Source: Lentinula raphanica (lineage: Eukaryota; Basidiomycota; Agaricomycetes; Agaricales; Omphalotaceae). From it: DNA of 64,000 nt. The translations under genes were made by a program, and so were the position numbers. Below the pieces are notes generated by a model, which saw only the letters and a program-made list of their open reading frames with translations, did not search any database and had not been told where the DNA came from. Shown one piece after another: positions 1-10,897 of this stretch. Every line of letters starts with the position of its first letter. Positions within the stretch are counted from its first letter, which is position 1. Location of the stretch: NCBI GenBank assembly GCA_027919835.1, contig JANVFP010000031.1:605994-669993 (forward strand). The letters are read 5' to 3'.

Positions 1-1
1 C

Positions 2-328
2 CATTTCCTGGAACTCAACACGGTTATCAAACAGACTCGGTGTTCCATACCGGCACTACATATTGAAGACCACAAGGATCAATGCAAATATGAATTCAAC
101 AGTGCCTACATCCCCTGTTCTGGTCACTTCTATGGAGAGAATATCGAAGCTATGTGGGTGGAATCTAACCAGCTTGGTCCTGTGACTCGCCAGATGAACC
201 ATGGCAATCGTATCGGGACAATCACACTGAACTACACATACTGGAACTGGTTGAAAATTACCAGAATGCACCTTTCGTTGTTCAAGGCTTACAAGGAGGC
301 GTTAACGAGGTATATAGTCGGTTCTTAG
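2..328 (+). pseudogene. KDZ-like transposase, C-terminal fragment
   Basis: The frame starting at base 2 is open to a TAG at 326-328. It reads through HFYGENIEAMWVESNQLGP, then VTRQMNHG and YWNWLKITRM. This order (a G/E-x-E..W block, a T-R/K-x-M block, then W-N-W-L-K) is what I associate with the C-terminal catalytic region of fungal Kyakuja-Dileera-Zisupton (KDZ) DDE-type transposases. Only about 100 codons are visible, because the window begins inside the gene. A possible 5' splice site (GTATATAG) lies near 309, so the true exon may end there. The family call is from motif memory, not a search. It may instead be another hypothetical transposase-like protein. Confidence 0.5.
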
Positions 329-1570
329 TATAATGCCTTATGACAGGTCACTTAGCACGAACACAGAGTACGACTTCACAGATTCGTCAATCAAATTGTA
401 TTTATAGCGAGGTGTGGGGCGTTGTCAGAGATTCCGCACTATCTTATATCTCAAGTCGAACGCAGTCTTGTAAGATCTTTTAGATCAGCAATACTGGTCA
501 GCAGAACGAAGTGACACGGATATACCAGTCGTAGATCTGGACTAGAGGGTTTGTTTTGAGTGGCTTCCACTCGGATAAGGGTTTTTAGGCTCAGAAAGCA
601 ACGGGGTACCAGACGTTATGGTAGACCAATTGATTCCGCTCCCGGGTGAAGCAGTACTGATCACTATTCTCAGTAAAACCTCGAAGATCACGCAGATCAC
701 CAATCACTACGTGTCAACTTGAACAGAGCCACCAAAACTCTGCACGTTCACTTGGCACAACCTGAGACCAAGTCCTCTGTATCTCCGGAACGGAGTCTAC
801 CTTCAACTAGCAAGTGACAGACACCAAGTCAAACCACTCAAAAGTCGGGCTTATCGCGATGAAGTAACACACTTAATCTGCAAGGTCCGGTACGGCTTAG
901 AAGCCTTTACTCCCACGTATGGATGAAAAGGATTACCAGTTCAGAGAGATCTGGGCGCGAAACTTGTTTCATGTGTGCGGATACAGGTCTTTAAGTACAC
1001 TACGAAAAGTCCAATACCCATATTTGTCCTTGATCTAGTAGATCTAGCTATTTCTACGGACGGAGTCCAATAATATACACTTAAATAGTAAAATATGACT
1101 GAAACGATACAAACATGCAAGGAAATAGTAAGGAAAACAGAGAAAAAGCTGAAACTTGTCCGTATTTCGTCGTACTTTCGCCAGATCTAGAAGACCAAGC
1201 AAGTTCCGACCATGGTCTGTGCGGCCTCCACATGCTAGGGTGCCTAACTCGTCAGAGTGGCTCCTGCCTGTGTTGCTCAAGTGTTTCCGACGAATTTGCT
1301 TCCGCGGAATAGTAGTGGTCTCCCCAAGTTAATGAGATAGACTCGTAACAGTGGTTGATCTTGCAGATCAGGTTGGTCTGGTCCATAGCTTTCGAACGGT
1401 ATGCATATAGCCTGGTGTTCTGGAGCGGTCAATGAAGATAAATGCTTCAGAAGTGTTTTCCGTAGGTTTCCGCGCGTTTCTGTGGGTGCTGGTCAAAGCT
1501 GTACATATCATACGCTATATCCCAGTTTAGAACTTGAACATATGCATGTTTCCGCTGCGGGTTTCACCCG
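329..1570. other. non-coding stretch with short palindromes
   Basis: No convincing gene is seen; reading frames are short and unconserved. The stretch carries copies of a short palindrome of the type TGATCT-N3-AGATCA, at about 473-487, 683-697, 1031-1045 and 1356-1370. The same motif recurs at 5025-5508 and 43244-48500. This suggests that the stretch belongs to the same host or retroelement unit as genes 1 and 2. Confidence 0.4.
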
Positions 1571-1575
1571 TACTG

Positions 1576-2408
1576 TGTTAGAGTGCTTGATGCTCTAACC
1601 CTCGACAGCACCACAGACGACGGCTACGAGCGATTGATCCACACAAACGTCGTAGAAACTGCTAGGCAGGAAAGTCTACACCGAATGTCTGGACTCGAAA
1701 GGGTTGTTGATAGTTGTTATTACACGTTGATGTTACACCAGAACCAGAACCAGAGACGAAACAAGAGAGAAAGAGCCAAAACCAAAGCCGAGTACGATTC
1801 AAAATAACTGATCTGGGATCTTTACATGCAAGTATCTAGCCTTTATATACTACTGGAAGTCCATATCCCAATTTAGGTCATTGGAGTCATGCTGACTCAT
1901 TTGTATTGTTCCTAATTCACATGGGGTGTCTCCTGTCATCCTGAGTCAATATGACTGGACTCGAGTCATATTGAACAGCCTTCTGTTGAACTAGATCAAG
2001 AATAGCTAGTCTGGAATCCTGAAAAGGCATAGTTCCATGTCATTGTAAAACCATGGAAAAGTGTTCCTGAACTAGACCAAGAATAGCTAGTATGGAATCC
2101 TGAAAAGGAATAGTCCCAATGTTAGTGTAAATCCGTGGGAAAATACTCCGGAGCTAGATCAAGACAATAAGGATTGAGTCACTGAAAGGGGAAATCTCCA
2201 AGTATGGTTAGACCGTGGGAAATTAGACCGGAAATAGGTCCGGAACTTGTTATATTAGATCCAGAAAAGAAATAGTGCAGATCTGAGACCATGGGTTTGG
2301 TTTAGAGCATATCCGAGCTGTAAAAATGCGGAATTAATGAGGAATAATCCCAGGAGTATCGAGGAAATTTGTAGGGGGGGCAGGGGACATATGTTATGCT
2401 TCATAACA
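1576..2408 (-). repeat. 3' LTR of the minus-strand element
   Basis: 833 bp, nearly identical to 4091-4923. The few differences I saw include A/G at the CAGCACCAC / CGGCACCAC site and C/T changes further in. It abuts TSD TACTG at 1571-1575 and the purine tract at 2409-2422. Confidence 0.93.
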
Positions 2409-2422
2409 TTACTCCCTCCTCC
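2409..2422 (-). other. polypurine tract
   Basis: The minus-strand sequence GGAGGAGGGAGTAA lies immediately upstream of the 3' LTR, the expected position of the plus-strand DNA primer. It fixes the element's orientation as minus. Confidence 0.75.
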
Positions 2423-2443
2423 AGGCTAATCCCTCCTACCAGA

Positions 2444-3997
2444 TCAGGGGGATGTAGGGATACAATGATTCAACTCTGCTTTGAATTCCACAGATTGATT
2501 GCACAGCTCATTTGGTGATCCTGGGGGTGGCAAATATAATGGAGGCGGTTCAGGAGGTGGTAATGGTTTGACGGGCAAGTCAGGAGGAGATGGTGTTTGG
2601 TGTGCAGGTAAAACTCCATAACTTGAGTGGCCTTGTCCTAAACCATTTATCCAGATTGGTTGCCACAATATATCATTAGCATACCGGTAATCACTCTTCT
2701 CAAAGTGATGTGCTAGTGGGTCATTCCGAGTAATCAGGTCCTGAAGTTGTCCTTCTTGATTCTGTTCTCCACAACTGAAGTGACCAGACTCATCCACATT
2801 GGGGCCAGAAACTGGGTTACAAGTTGGTTCAGTGACTTGCAGTGGTACAGTGTTCAGAACTGTTGGACTCCTGACCAGTGATAGAATAGTAGCAACAAAA
2901 GGTTTAGGTATGTCTAGATCTTGTTTGTGCTCTCTAGGTGATTTTATCACAACAGCAGAGGCAGAGTGATCATCATCCTCAAAGACTTCAGAAGATGTAA
3001 CCTGTTGCAAAACCAAGATCTGTTGAACAATCTGATCAAACTCAGATCGAATATGGTCCTGATGGAGGGCTTTCTGGAAAAACAGTGGCCTAACAGCATC
3101 TAGCTGGGACACAAGTTTAATCCATTCCTTGGGTGACCTTTCAGGATGATCTCGTGAACCTATAGACAGTACAAAGTTGCGACATCGAGTAGCCAGTTGA
3201 TTGAGTGGATTCTCTGTCAATGCATCCTTTGTCACTAGAGCAGATGCTGATGATGAATGTGAAGCATATGTAGGGACAGTGGAATACAAAGATTCAACCT
3301 TCATGGGAAGTGCAGAAGTTCTTGGAGGGCTAATGGACTGGCTCTGGATAGAGGGGATAGTCTGAGCTGCCTGGAGTTTGACTGAAGTAGGAGCATGAAA
3401 CCCTGGATGTAATGATGAAGATGACACCTTTGCACTGGGAGTTCCTTGCTTCAGAACTCGAGCTTTAGCTGGTTGCTTATAGACAGGCAACATGGAACTG
3501 TAGTGCAGCGGAGGTATGGAAGTTGCTGACATTACTTCAACAGATGGAATGTATACCTGGCCTGAAGTTTGGTGTGTCACTGTAGGCCCTTGCATGTAAC
3601 CATTATGATGAGTGGATACCAGAGATATTTGTAAAGGATAATGTGAAGGGGGTGGTTGCCATTGCCAACCTAAGGGATCAATTGGGGGTGGATCAGGTGG
3701 CAGTGATAGATAAGGATAGGGAACATGAGTGTTTGGTGGCATAGGCATCATGGGATATGAAGACAGAGGCCTATGTTGTTCTCCTGACACTCGAATCGGA
3801 TTCCAGGATGCTTGAGCATAACCTGAAGAATATCTGTTACTAGTTGTAACAGGGGACTGAGTCTTGTTTCCTATCCGGACGGTCGTCATTGGCTCAACCG
3901 GAGGAAGACAGTGACTAGAATTGTTGTAGAAGACACCTTGTGTCATTATGAGAAGGGATATCAATCTGAGTTCTCCGTCCAAGGAGTGATGTGACAC
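2444..3997 (-). CDS. proline-rich 517-aa protein of the non-autonomous LTR element
   Basis: A single uninterrupted ORF occupies nearly the whole interior of the element and ends just before the polypurine tract. The product is rich in Pro, Ser and His with low-complexity runs (PYLSLPPDPPPIDPLGWQWQ near residue 110; PPPEPPPLYLPPP near the C-terminus). A more structured segment around residues 265-330 contains HPERSPKEWIKLVSQLDAVR. I recognise no zinc knuckle, protease or RT motif. Position and strand suggest a gag-like packaging protein kept by a non-autonomous element, but that is inference. The start chosen is the first ATG; an internal Met at residue 18 is also possible. Confidence 0.7.
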   Translation of the reverse strand: MSHHSLDGELRLISLLIMTQGVFYNNSSHCLPPVEPMTTVRIGNKTQSPVTTSNRYSSGYAQASWNPIRVSGEQHRPLSSYPMMPMPPNTHVPYPYLSLPPDPPPIDPLGWQWQPPPSHYPLQISLVSTHHNGYMQGPTVTHQTSGQVYIPSVEVMSATSIPPLHYSSMLPVYKQPAKARVLKQGTPSAKVSSSSLHPGFHAPTSVKLQAAQTIPSIQSQSISPPRTSALPMKVESLYSTVPTYASHSSSASALVTKDALTENPLNQLATRCRNFVLSIGSRDHPERSPKEWIKLVSQLDAVRPLFFQKALHQDHIRSEFDQIVQQILVLQQVTSSEVFEDDDHSASAVVIKSPREHKQDLDIPKPFVATILSLVRSPTVLNTVPLQVTEPTCNPVSGPNVDESGHFSCGEQNQEGQLQDLITRNDPLAHHFEKSDYRYANDILWQPIWINGLGQGHSSYGVLPAHQTPSPPDLPVKPLPPPEPPPLYLPPPGSPNELCNQSVEFKAELNHCIPTSP

Positions 3998-4077
3998 AGC
4001 AAGGGCAGGAGATCAGGGATGATGGATAACGGATCCTTTGTCCAAAGGGTAGCGTAGACTTCCCTGGGGGCAGTGAG

Positions 4078-4089
4078 AGATCAGTTATT
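4078..4089 (-). promoter_or_regulatory. primer-binding site for predicted self-priming
   Basis: The minus strand reads AATAACTGATCT just after the 5' LTR. It is exactly complementary to AGATCAGTTATT inside the LTR (minus strand, 4318-4329; second copy 1803-1814), about 35 nt downstream of a TATA box. This is the arrangement described for Tf1/sushi-type elements, where the 5' end of the RNA folds onto the PBS and primes reverse transcription. Confidence 0.75.
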
Positions 4090-4090
4090 A

Positions 4091-4923
4091 TGTTAGAGTG
4101 CTTGATGCTCTAACCCTCGACGGCACCACAGACGACGGCTACGAGCGATTGATCCACACAAACGTCGTAGAAACTGCTAGGCAGGAAAGTCTACACTGAA
4201 TGTCTGGACTCGAAAGGGTTGTTGATAGTTGTTATTACACGTTGATGTTACACCAGAACCAGAACCAGAGACGAAACAAGAGAGAAAGAGCCAAAACCAA
4301 AGCCGAGTACGATTCAAAATAACTGATCTGGGATCTTTACATGCAAGTATCTAGCCTTTATATACTACTGGAAGTCCATATCCCAATTTGGGTCATTGGA
4401 GTCATGCTGACTCATTTGTATTGTTCCTAATTCACATGGGGTGTCTCCTGTCATCCTGAGTCAATATGACTGGACTTGAGTCATATTGAACAGCCTTCTG
4501 TTGAACTAGATCAAGAATAGCTAGTCTGGAATCCTGAAAAGGCATAGTTCCATGTCATTGTAAAACCATGGAAAAGTGTTCCTGAACTAGACCAAGAATA
4601 GCTAGTATGGAATCCTGAAAAGGAATAGTCCCAATGTTAGTGTAAATCCGTGGGAAAATACTCCGGAGCTAGATCAAGACAATAAGGATTGAGTCACTGA
4701 AAGGGGAAATCTCCAAGTATGGTTAGACCGTGGGAAATTAGACCGGAAATAGGTCCGGAACTTGTTATATTAGATCCAGAAAAGAAATAGTGCAGATCTG
4801 AGACCATGGGTTTGGTTTAGAGCATATCCGAGCTGTAAAAATGCGGAATTAATGAGGAATAATCCCAGGAGTATCGAGGAAATTTGTAAGGGGGGCAGGG
4901 AACATATGTTATGCTTCATAACA
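4091..4923 (-). repeat. 5' LTR of the minus-strand element
   Basis: 833 bp long. On the minus strand it starts TGTTATGAAG and ends CTCTAACA. It contains a TATA box (minus TATATAAAGG, 4355-4364) about 35 nt upstream of the predicted transcript start, where the 12-mer AGATCAGTTATT lies (minus strand, 4318-4329). It also contains two imperfect copies of a roughly 70 bp block with GAATAGCTAGT.TGGAATCC. Confidence 0.93.
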
Positions 4924-4928
4924 TACTG

Positions 4929-5806
4929 CCACGGAAATACTAGATCATCATGTTTCCAATGGTTTCCGCTACTTTGCGTAGGGTTTCCGTGTGGTAACTC
5001 GTCCGGATAGGTTCTCATCGTGTCTGATCTGCTAGATCAAGTGAAATTTCTGTCATCACAGCCAAGTACCAAACTCAGTTATGCCGATCCGGCAGATCTT
5101 GATACTAAGTCAATATTCCCTTGGTGTGCTCGTACCAGTAGTCAGCATTCTTGAAGGATCCCCGACCAAGGGTGCGAGCAATAGCTCTAAGTGGATATTC
5201 ATGGCTGATCCTGCCAAAGGATCTGTATCCAAGCTTATACTGATACAAGTTTGACTGCTAGTTCGGGCTCACTACAGTCCTTATTGATACTATGCAATGG
5301 TCTAAGTTGATCTTTTTGATCATTGCACGCCTGCGCGGAAAAACCGCGCAACATCTCCCCCAAACTAAAGATCTGACCGTCCCCGGTCATCGCTATGGGT
5401 AGTGCAGGCTCGTATCCCTTGGAAGGAGTGTTACTGTAGCTGATCCGACAGATCAATCACTTTTCCGCAAAATTCTGACTTGATTATACCCGGTGATCTA
5501 ACAGATCAAGTTGATCCGTTGATCTAGCACCCGTACCGACAACTCCACTGTCCTCTTGTCGAAAACGCTAAGTCCTCGGTTTGTTATCGGCGCTTAATTT
5601 CCGAGTGTGATATCATGACGTAAATCACGCTTCTAATTCTATCACATCACATACACACTTCCTCAAAACGACTTCTTTTCAACATTTTATATACTATCCC
5701 TATGCCTAGGCCTGGGATTAGTAAGTGCTGACAAAGGTTCAACGGACTTGGAAAATTTTCTAAGTTCGTTTCTTCCTTTCCCCATCGTTGTCCTCATCCT
5801 TGACCG
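4929..5806. other. upstream region of gene 1 with palindrome cluster
   Basis: No gene is seen. It carries palindromes TGATCTGCTAGATCA (5025-5039), CGATCCGGCAGATCT (5085-5099), TGATCCGACAGATCA (5441-5455) and TGATCTAACAGATCA (5494-5508). A 16-mer, CTCCCCCAAACTAAAG (5355-5370), recurs at 43488-43503 upstream of gene 2. The shared 16-mer suggests a related promoter or leader. Confidence 0.45.
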
Positions 5807-6592
5807 ATGGCGTCCTCTTCCAAACGATCCCTTCCTCGGCCAACTCCACAGGCTCCTGCTCCCCAACCTCTCAGGAAAAAGCTCTCCGTTCGCCCTGTTG
5901 ACAAGTTGGATATCGACGCCGTTCACCGCGTGCACTTCGATCGTGCCCTCCGGGAGCTCGGAAAGGTCGCTAACGATTCGGATGCTCTTTTCCTTCCAGC
6001 CTCAGCTGAGGAATGCTCCTTACTCGTCAATCATTGGAAACACCTGCCCAATACAGCCAGCCCCGCTTTCAGCCTCCCTCGTTACACGCACATCGACGAA
6101 GTCAACTTTAAAACGGTGTTAGACCAAAACGTGGATGACATTCGGCCTGATACGTTCTATCCACCTCAGCTATCAACTTTTTGTCAAACATTTTCCACCG
6201 GGGCCATATCTGCTGCTGAGGGGTACCAACTCTACCAAGCTCTAGTCTTTCTGCAGTGCGGCTTTTCTTGCCTCATTCGAGGACACCTTTCCAAGGTGGA
6301 GATCCATCGACGCCTGATGTCATTCACTGCTCTTCCCAACTTTTTGCATAGCTTGGTGCGTCTCAGTCCCATTCCCACGTCCTCTGCGTGACTGACCCTT
6401 CTTTCTTAGGAATATTACCAGCTTTATTGGCATGGTCGTCAAAACTGCCCCCTGGTTGCCCCGCTCCTCGTGATTCTCCTCTGCGAGTTTTGCGAGGAGC
6501 ATCTGACCCTGGCTGAGTATGCAGCTCGGGTTTACAATGTCAAGACACGGGACGGTCCTGGCATGAGCAGCAAGACGCGTGATCGCCTTTTG
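5807..6592 (+). pseudogene. gene 1, 5' part (exons 1-2) of a split gene
   Basis: Exon 1 is 5807-6355 (183 codons), the intron 6356-6409 (GTGCGT..TTCTTAG), and exon 2 6410-6592 (61 codons). A 5' splice site, GTACGT, begins at 6593. The intron continues to 6621 (TSD ACTATTT), where foldback FB-1 is inserted, and resumes at 40871. With the insertions removed it would be about 64 nt, a normal fungal intron. Exon 2 ends and exon 3 (40906) begins in the same phase, so the two parts are one gene. The N-terminus is basic and Pro/Ser-rich, followed by a globular region (LDIDAVHRVHFDRALRELG; EYYQLYWHGRQNCPLV). I do not recognise the family by name. It resembles multicopy, retroelement-associated agaricomycete genes. 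Confidence 0.75.
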
Positions 6593-6621
6593 GTACGTAC
6601 ACCCTTTTCATGTCACTATTT

Positions 6622-7494
6622 CACAGGATACTGTGAAGCTTTTGTAAAAAGGTCCGATGAGTTATCAAGGAACGTTTGAAAAAACCTGTGATAACTCGGA
6701 GGGGGCTCCGGAAATGGCTCCGGGGAGTGGTCATGCCTGTCACCACCTGTCACATGGGGCCTATATTTACTGTTTTGGGTAATTAATAATTATCCAGATA
6801 TTAAATAAGCAGTACATTTTCAAAAAAACCCCAAAATTCATTAAAAATCTAAAAAATCCTAAAAAGCCAGATTAGGTCAGATCAGGGTATGTAAGCAAAT
6901 GACCTCATATAATCAAAAATGATGTAGGGTCAATATAGGTACTAAAAATAGCCCAAAAAATCACTAAAAATGCAAAAAATATTTAGGGATGGTATAGAGC
7001 CTATTGCAGGTCCAGGCCCATCAACATTACCAAAAAAGGAAAAAATTGATCATGATGTCATCTTGTAGCAAAAAATCTGAAAAAAAATCATAAAAATAGT
7101 TAAAAAATTCAGGGGTGCCTTGTTGGCCCTGAAAATGCAAAATAAAAAAAAATACGCGACAAGTGTAAAAAGTTTTATCACTCCAAATCATACCAAATCC
7201 ACTATACAGTCAGAATATATGATGTATATGCTATTTTTAGCACCTCTAGCACCCTCGATCACTCAGAATAGCTTATATCACTTAAAAATCACACCAAACT
7301 GACAACATTGAGTAAATATGATGTAAATGATATTTTTAGCACACCTAGTACCCTTGGACACTCAGAACAATTTTTATTACTCAATATGTTCAGTACACTT
7401 GGTACTTATCACACCTAACATACTAAAATTTGGAACAGTAGTGATATGTATTATGTCTAACACAGTTGACAATAAATACTCAAAATAGTGTTAT
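6622..7494 (-). mobile_element. foldback element FB-1, left half
   Basis: It starts CACAGGATACTG at 6622 next to TSD ACTATTT (6615-6621). It matches FB-2 base for base with few changes up to TTAT (7491-7494), where the composite transposon is inserted. The right half is at 39057-40863. Joined with one copy of TTAT, the element is 2,680 bp, against 2,681 bp for FB-2. Short ORFs inside are not conserved as proteins. Confidence 0.93.
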
Positions 7495-7523
7495 CTATGA
7501 CGATATAATTCGGACAAAATCGG
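7495..7523 (+). repeat. left terminal inverted repeat of the composite
   Basis: Begins CTATGA and continues TCGGACAAAAT; pairs with 39024-39052. The first 6 bp match exactly, then the TCGGACAA block after small indels. Confidence 0.75.
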
Positions 7524-7860
7524 TATAGGTGGTTGGGCACTCCGATTATTTGATCAATGAATCATGGTATTCGCATTTTGACTTGGACTGAATAAATAGA
7601 CGCTCGAGTTGTGTACCGCTCCACTCTGAGTAGGGTCATATAGAAATGGCCTGCACCTGTTAGCACTAACACATATACATGATTGAGTTCAACAAGATGG
7701 CATATAAGTGTTGTTCATTGGTTATTGACTTGCAATAGACTCAAATCAGTCACTCTGGCAGAGATGTGATGAGCGCAATCACTATCTGAGCGCTCATTTC
7801 AGACTTTCCGTGCACGAAGCTTGAGTCTAATTGGTCATTGTTTCTTCACTGTTTTGTGAT
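7503..7860 (+). repeat. left-end repeat of unit 1
   Basis: Related to 19913-20160. Shared blocks include AATTCGGACAAAA, GTGTACCGCTCCACTCTGAG, ATAGAAATGGCCT, ACACATATACATG and TGTGATTGGAATGAAGCA. It marks the left end of each unit in the composite. Confidence 0.75.
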
Positions 7861-8540
7861 TGGAATGAAGCATTTCAACATAGAATGAACAGAACCATTT
7901 CGAGAACTAGTACCAATAGTTGCAGCACTCGCGATCGCAAACTTCATCCATGGCCATTGAACTCGGTCCTATAAAAACATCGTATATTATTTATATATAA
8001 CCCGCTGACAAGTTGCCTATTATGTAGTACGATAGTTCGAAGTACGATAGTTCGAGTAGCTTTGTAGAAGACAGTAAGACCGTGAGCGAGCATAACGCAT
8101 AGCGTCGTCAGAATATTCGGTGTAGATTTCCGTTTTGATTGGCCGGTCGAAGCACTGGACACAACCTGATATCGAGCATCAGTAATATAATGACCGATAC
8201 GAGCCGACTTGCCTGACACGAACAAGTGTAGCGCCGAATAATACCAAATGTCACGGGGGTAATGTGAGGATGAAGAGGGAAGGGGAAAAGAGGGTATGAA
8301 GTGGCGATCGAAGGTGAAAGAAAGCATGTGTATTCAATAAACGAAGTGTATGGGATACGCAAAACAAAGCAGCACAGACAATGATTGGAAGACGATTGTC
8401 CTCACGACCTTACACAAGAATCATATATACTGAAGACGATATGTCAGGAATCTTACTGTCAATATGCGAGAAATACGTACCGACTGATGAATATACAACG
8501 GAACGTATGATCTAGAAACGACACGCAAAGAAAGGATGCT
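7861..8540. other. no supported gene
   Basis: Minus-strand ORFs of 84 and 127 codons overlap each other in different frames and look like chance. A direct repeat, AGTACGATAGTTCGA, occurs twice at about 8026-8055. Nothing else is recognised. Confidence 0.3.
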
Positions 8541-9449
8541 CTACTGCAGGAAACATGGTGAGTAATTTGCGAGAGTATTCAAGGCAGATTTCATTCCAGG
8601 AAGCGTCCTATACAAATTTGTGAGCCATTGACAGAACAGTGAATGTCTTGTCACTTTGCTCACCGTGACTTGTAAGAGGCCCATATGCACAAGCTCAGCA
8701 CTGGCTTTGTCTAACATCTCGCGAACGACACCTCGAATCTCTGTCGACTCTGAATCTGCTAACTTCACCAAAACCTCGAACAGATCAAGGGAATTCCAAG
8801 TGTGACCCTGAACATTAGCTGCAAGGGATTTGACAGTGGGACTGGCGCTTGCAACATCCTCGACTGTTACTATGCGGCGGCCAGGAAGCTGGACAAAGTT
8901 GAACGTGTCACCCGGAAGGGAGAGCAGGGCATCAAGAAGGCGAAGTTGGTAAAGTGCGTTCGACCAAATAGTCCAAAAACCAGTTACAGGGTGGGGATTG
9001 GCGTCACGAGAGCAACCGAGAAGGATGGCGATGAGGAGTTTGAGAGTTGGGGTGTCAACACCGTGTCGGTCGGGAACGTCGAAAGATTTGATCACAGTTG
9101 CCCAATTGAGGTTGGCACTGGGGAAGCTGTTTAAGGCTCGAACTAGAGCTGCTATATCACATATAACCGCTCCTTCAGTAGCCTTCCCGCTCAAGGTTAA
9201 CATGATATCAACGACCAGTTCGTTTTGCGGAGGAGAAACATCAGTGATGCCAAAACGCGCCAAGAGTGCACGAACGACATCGGGTCAGCTGTGATGTCAG
9301 GGCCAAGTTGCGCGAGAGCCTGAACGAGTGTTGTACCGGGGGGTAAACTGTCGAAACTTTGAAGTTGGCATTGATGTATCACATGAGACGATAAAAACTC
9401 ACCTCAAACTAGGCAGAATACGTTGGAGCATAGGAGCAACAGTATCTTT

Positions 9450-9674
9450 CATCAGGAAAAGTACCCTTGGCCCAGGTAACCCAGAGATACCCCCCAAAAC
9501 CTACGCTCTCCCAAAGCACCCAAAGAAATCTGAGGCAAACTCAGGCTTGCCCAGGCTTTTCCAGGCAAACTCAGGCTTGCTCAGGCTTTTTCAGGCAAAT
9601 TCAAAGTTTTCAGACTGCTGAGGTTTTGGGGGGTATCTCTAGGCAGCCTAGGCACCAGGTCAGTTTTGCTGATG
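9450..9674 (+). mobile_element. CATCAG MITE M1
   Basis: 225 bp, ends CATCAGGAAAAG / CAGTTTTGCTGATG, TSD TT (9448-9449, 9675-9676). Subterminal inverted blocks are GAGATACCCCCC and GGGGGGTATCTC. Near-identical to M4 and, inverted, to M6. Confidence 0.9.
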
Positions 9675-9762
9675 TTGCCATATTTGGTCTGTGCTGCCAC
9701 GATAAGTGCTTGTCGTTGTGAGGCATCAAGAACGGGAGAATCTGCAGGAGGATCGGAGAGCA

Positions 9763-10897
9763 CATCAGGAAAAATACCCCTGACCAGAGGTCTTTCAAAG
9801 ACACCAGAGATTCCCCCAAAAGTCTAAAGTCTTTCAAATAGTTTGAAGTATCTAGACTCTCAGAACTCTTTGGGAAAAGGGCTCAAAATTTGGTTTCCTT
9901 GAAATTCTTTAGAATTGTTTCTGAGTTGTTCAAAGGTAACTCAGAGATCCCCAAGATGCTCCAGGTTTTTGGGAATAACCTGAGCTCTTCAGATACTCTA
10001 GAGAGCTTGGATACTCTGAGCTGCCTAGGTTTTTTCCAATATCCTGAAGATTTCTTGAGATTTTTCATGTTCTCTGAATATCTTTGAAAGATCTTTGAAT
10101 ATCTTTGAATATCTTTGAACATCTTTGAAAGATATTTGAGCTTCTCTGAAGACTTTGAGTGTTTGCAAAAATTTGAAATTTGAGATATTGAATATGAAAT
10201 AAGATACTATTGCATCTTAACATCTAGAAGATAGTATAGTGTAGTAATACAGTGTAGATATCAGTTAAACTATTATAACTCACAGTTGTCAATAATATAG
10301 GTGGTCACATGACCTGCTACCGTGGACTGTGTACAATCAAAAAGAATTTCACCAGGTCAAAATCTGAATATAGCTATAATAACATATACTATATACATTG
10401 TTATCTATTATATTTGTTAACATTACACATATATAATGGTTGTAATAATATATTATGATACATATAATCAGAATGTGTTCCGAAATTAATAGTTATCAAG
10501 TTCAAGTACAGTATCTCATAATATATGGGTGTTAGTAGATATAGTCAATATAAGAGCAATAGATAGAGTATCATATGATGAAGTAAAAGTAATTGAATAA
10601 GTTTTTGAATCATTTGAACTCATTAAAGAGCTTTGGAAAATCTTTGAAAGATATCTAAATATCTCTGGAAGACTCTCAGAGATTCTCAGAGATATTCAAA
10701 GATTTCTAAAGATATTCAAAGATATCCAAAGAAATTCAGAGATTTTGAAAGACATTCAAGGAACTCTGAAGGCTTTAGGTTTTGGGGGGTGTCTCAGGAG
10801 ACACTGAAGACACTGAAGACTCTAGAGACCCCAGGCAACCTGGAATTCTTTGAGATCTATGTTGGGTAGCCCTGAGCACAGAACATTTTTGCTGATG
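9763..10897 (+). mobile_element. CATCAG MITE family, long member M2
   Basis: 1,135 bp, ends CATCAGGAAAAATACC / TTTTTGCTGATG, TSD CA (9761-9762, 10898-10899). It shares the inner blocks: GAGATTCCCCCAAAA at the left, TTTTGGGGGGTGTCTC at the right. The interior is AT-rich, with tandem units of about 12 bp (ATCTTTGAATAT type) at 10078-10140 and 10620-10770. No transposase ORF. Confidence 0.85.

Larger units (their letters stand above)
1576..4923 (-). mobile_element. non-autonomous LTR retrotransposon, minus strand
   Basis: Two 833 bp direct repeats (1576-2408 and 4091-4923) differ at only a handful of positions. They begin and end TGTTA..TAACA and are flanked by a perfect 5-bp TSD, TACTG (1571-1575 and 4924-4928). 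The 1.68 kb interior has one 517-codon ORF and no protease, reverse transcriptase, RNase H or integrase, so the element must be mobilised in trans. Orientation is minus: a purine tract (minus-strand GGAGGAGGGAGTAA) abuts the downstream LTR, and the ORF runs the same way. A 12-nt self-primer/PBS pair is present (see the regulatory entries). Low LTR divergence implies recent insertion. Confidence 0.93.

Noticed and set aside
1576..4923. Plus-strand orientation of the non-autonomous LTR element
   Set aside because: The polypurine tract, self-primer/PBS pair, TATA position and ORF all point to the minus strand.
5748..6122. Overlapping 124-codon plus-strand ORF
   Set aside because: Shadow frame of gene 1 exon 1; the exon structure and splice phases support the 5807 frame.
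7944..8362. Overlapping minus-strand ORFs of 127 and 84 codons
   Set aside because: No recognisable domain, overlapping in different frames, and no splice or start context.
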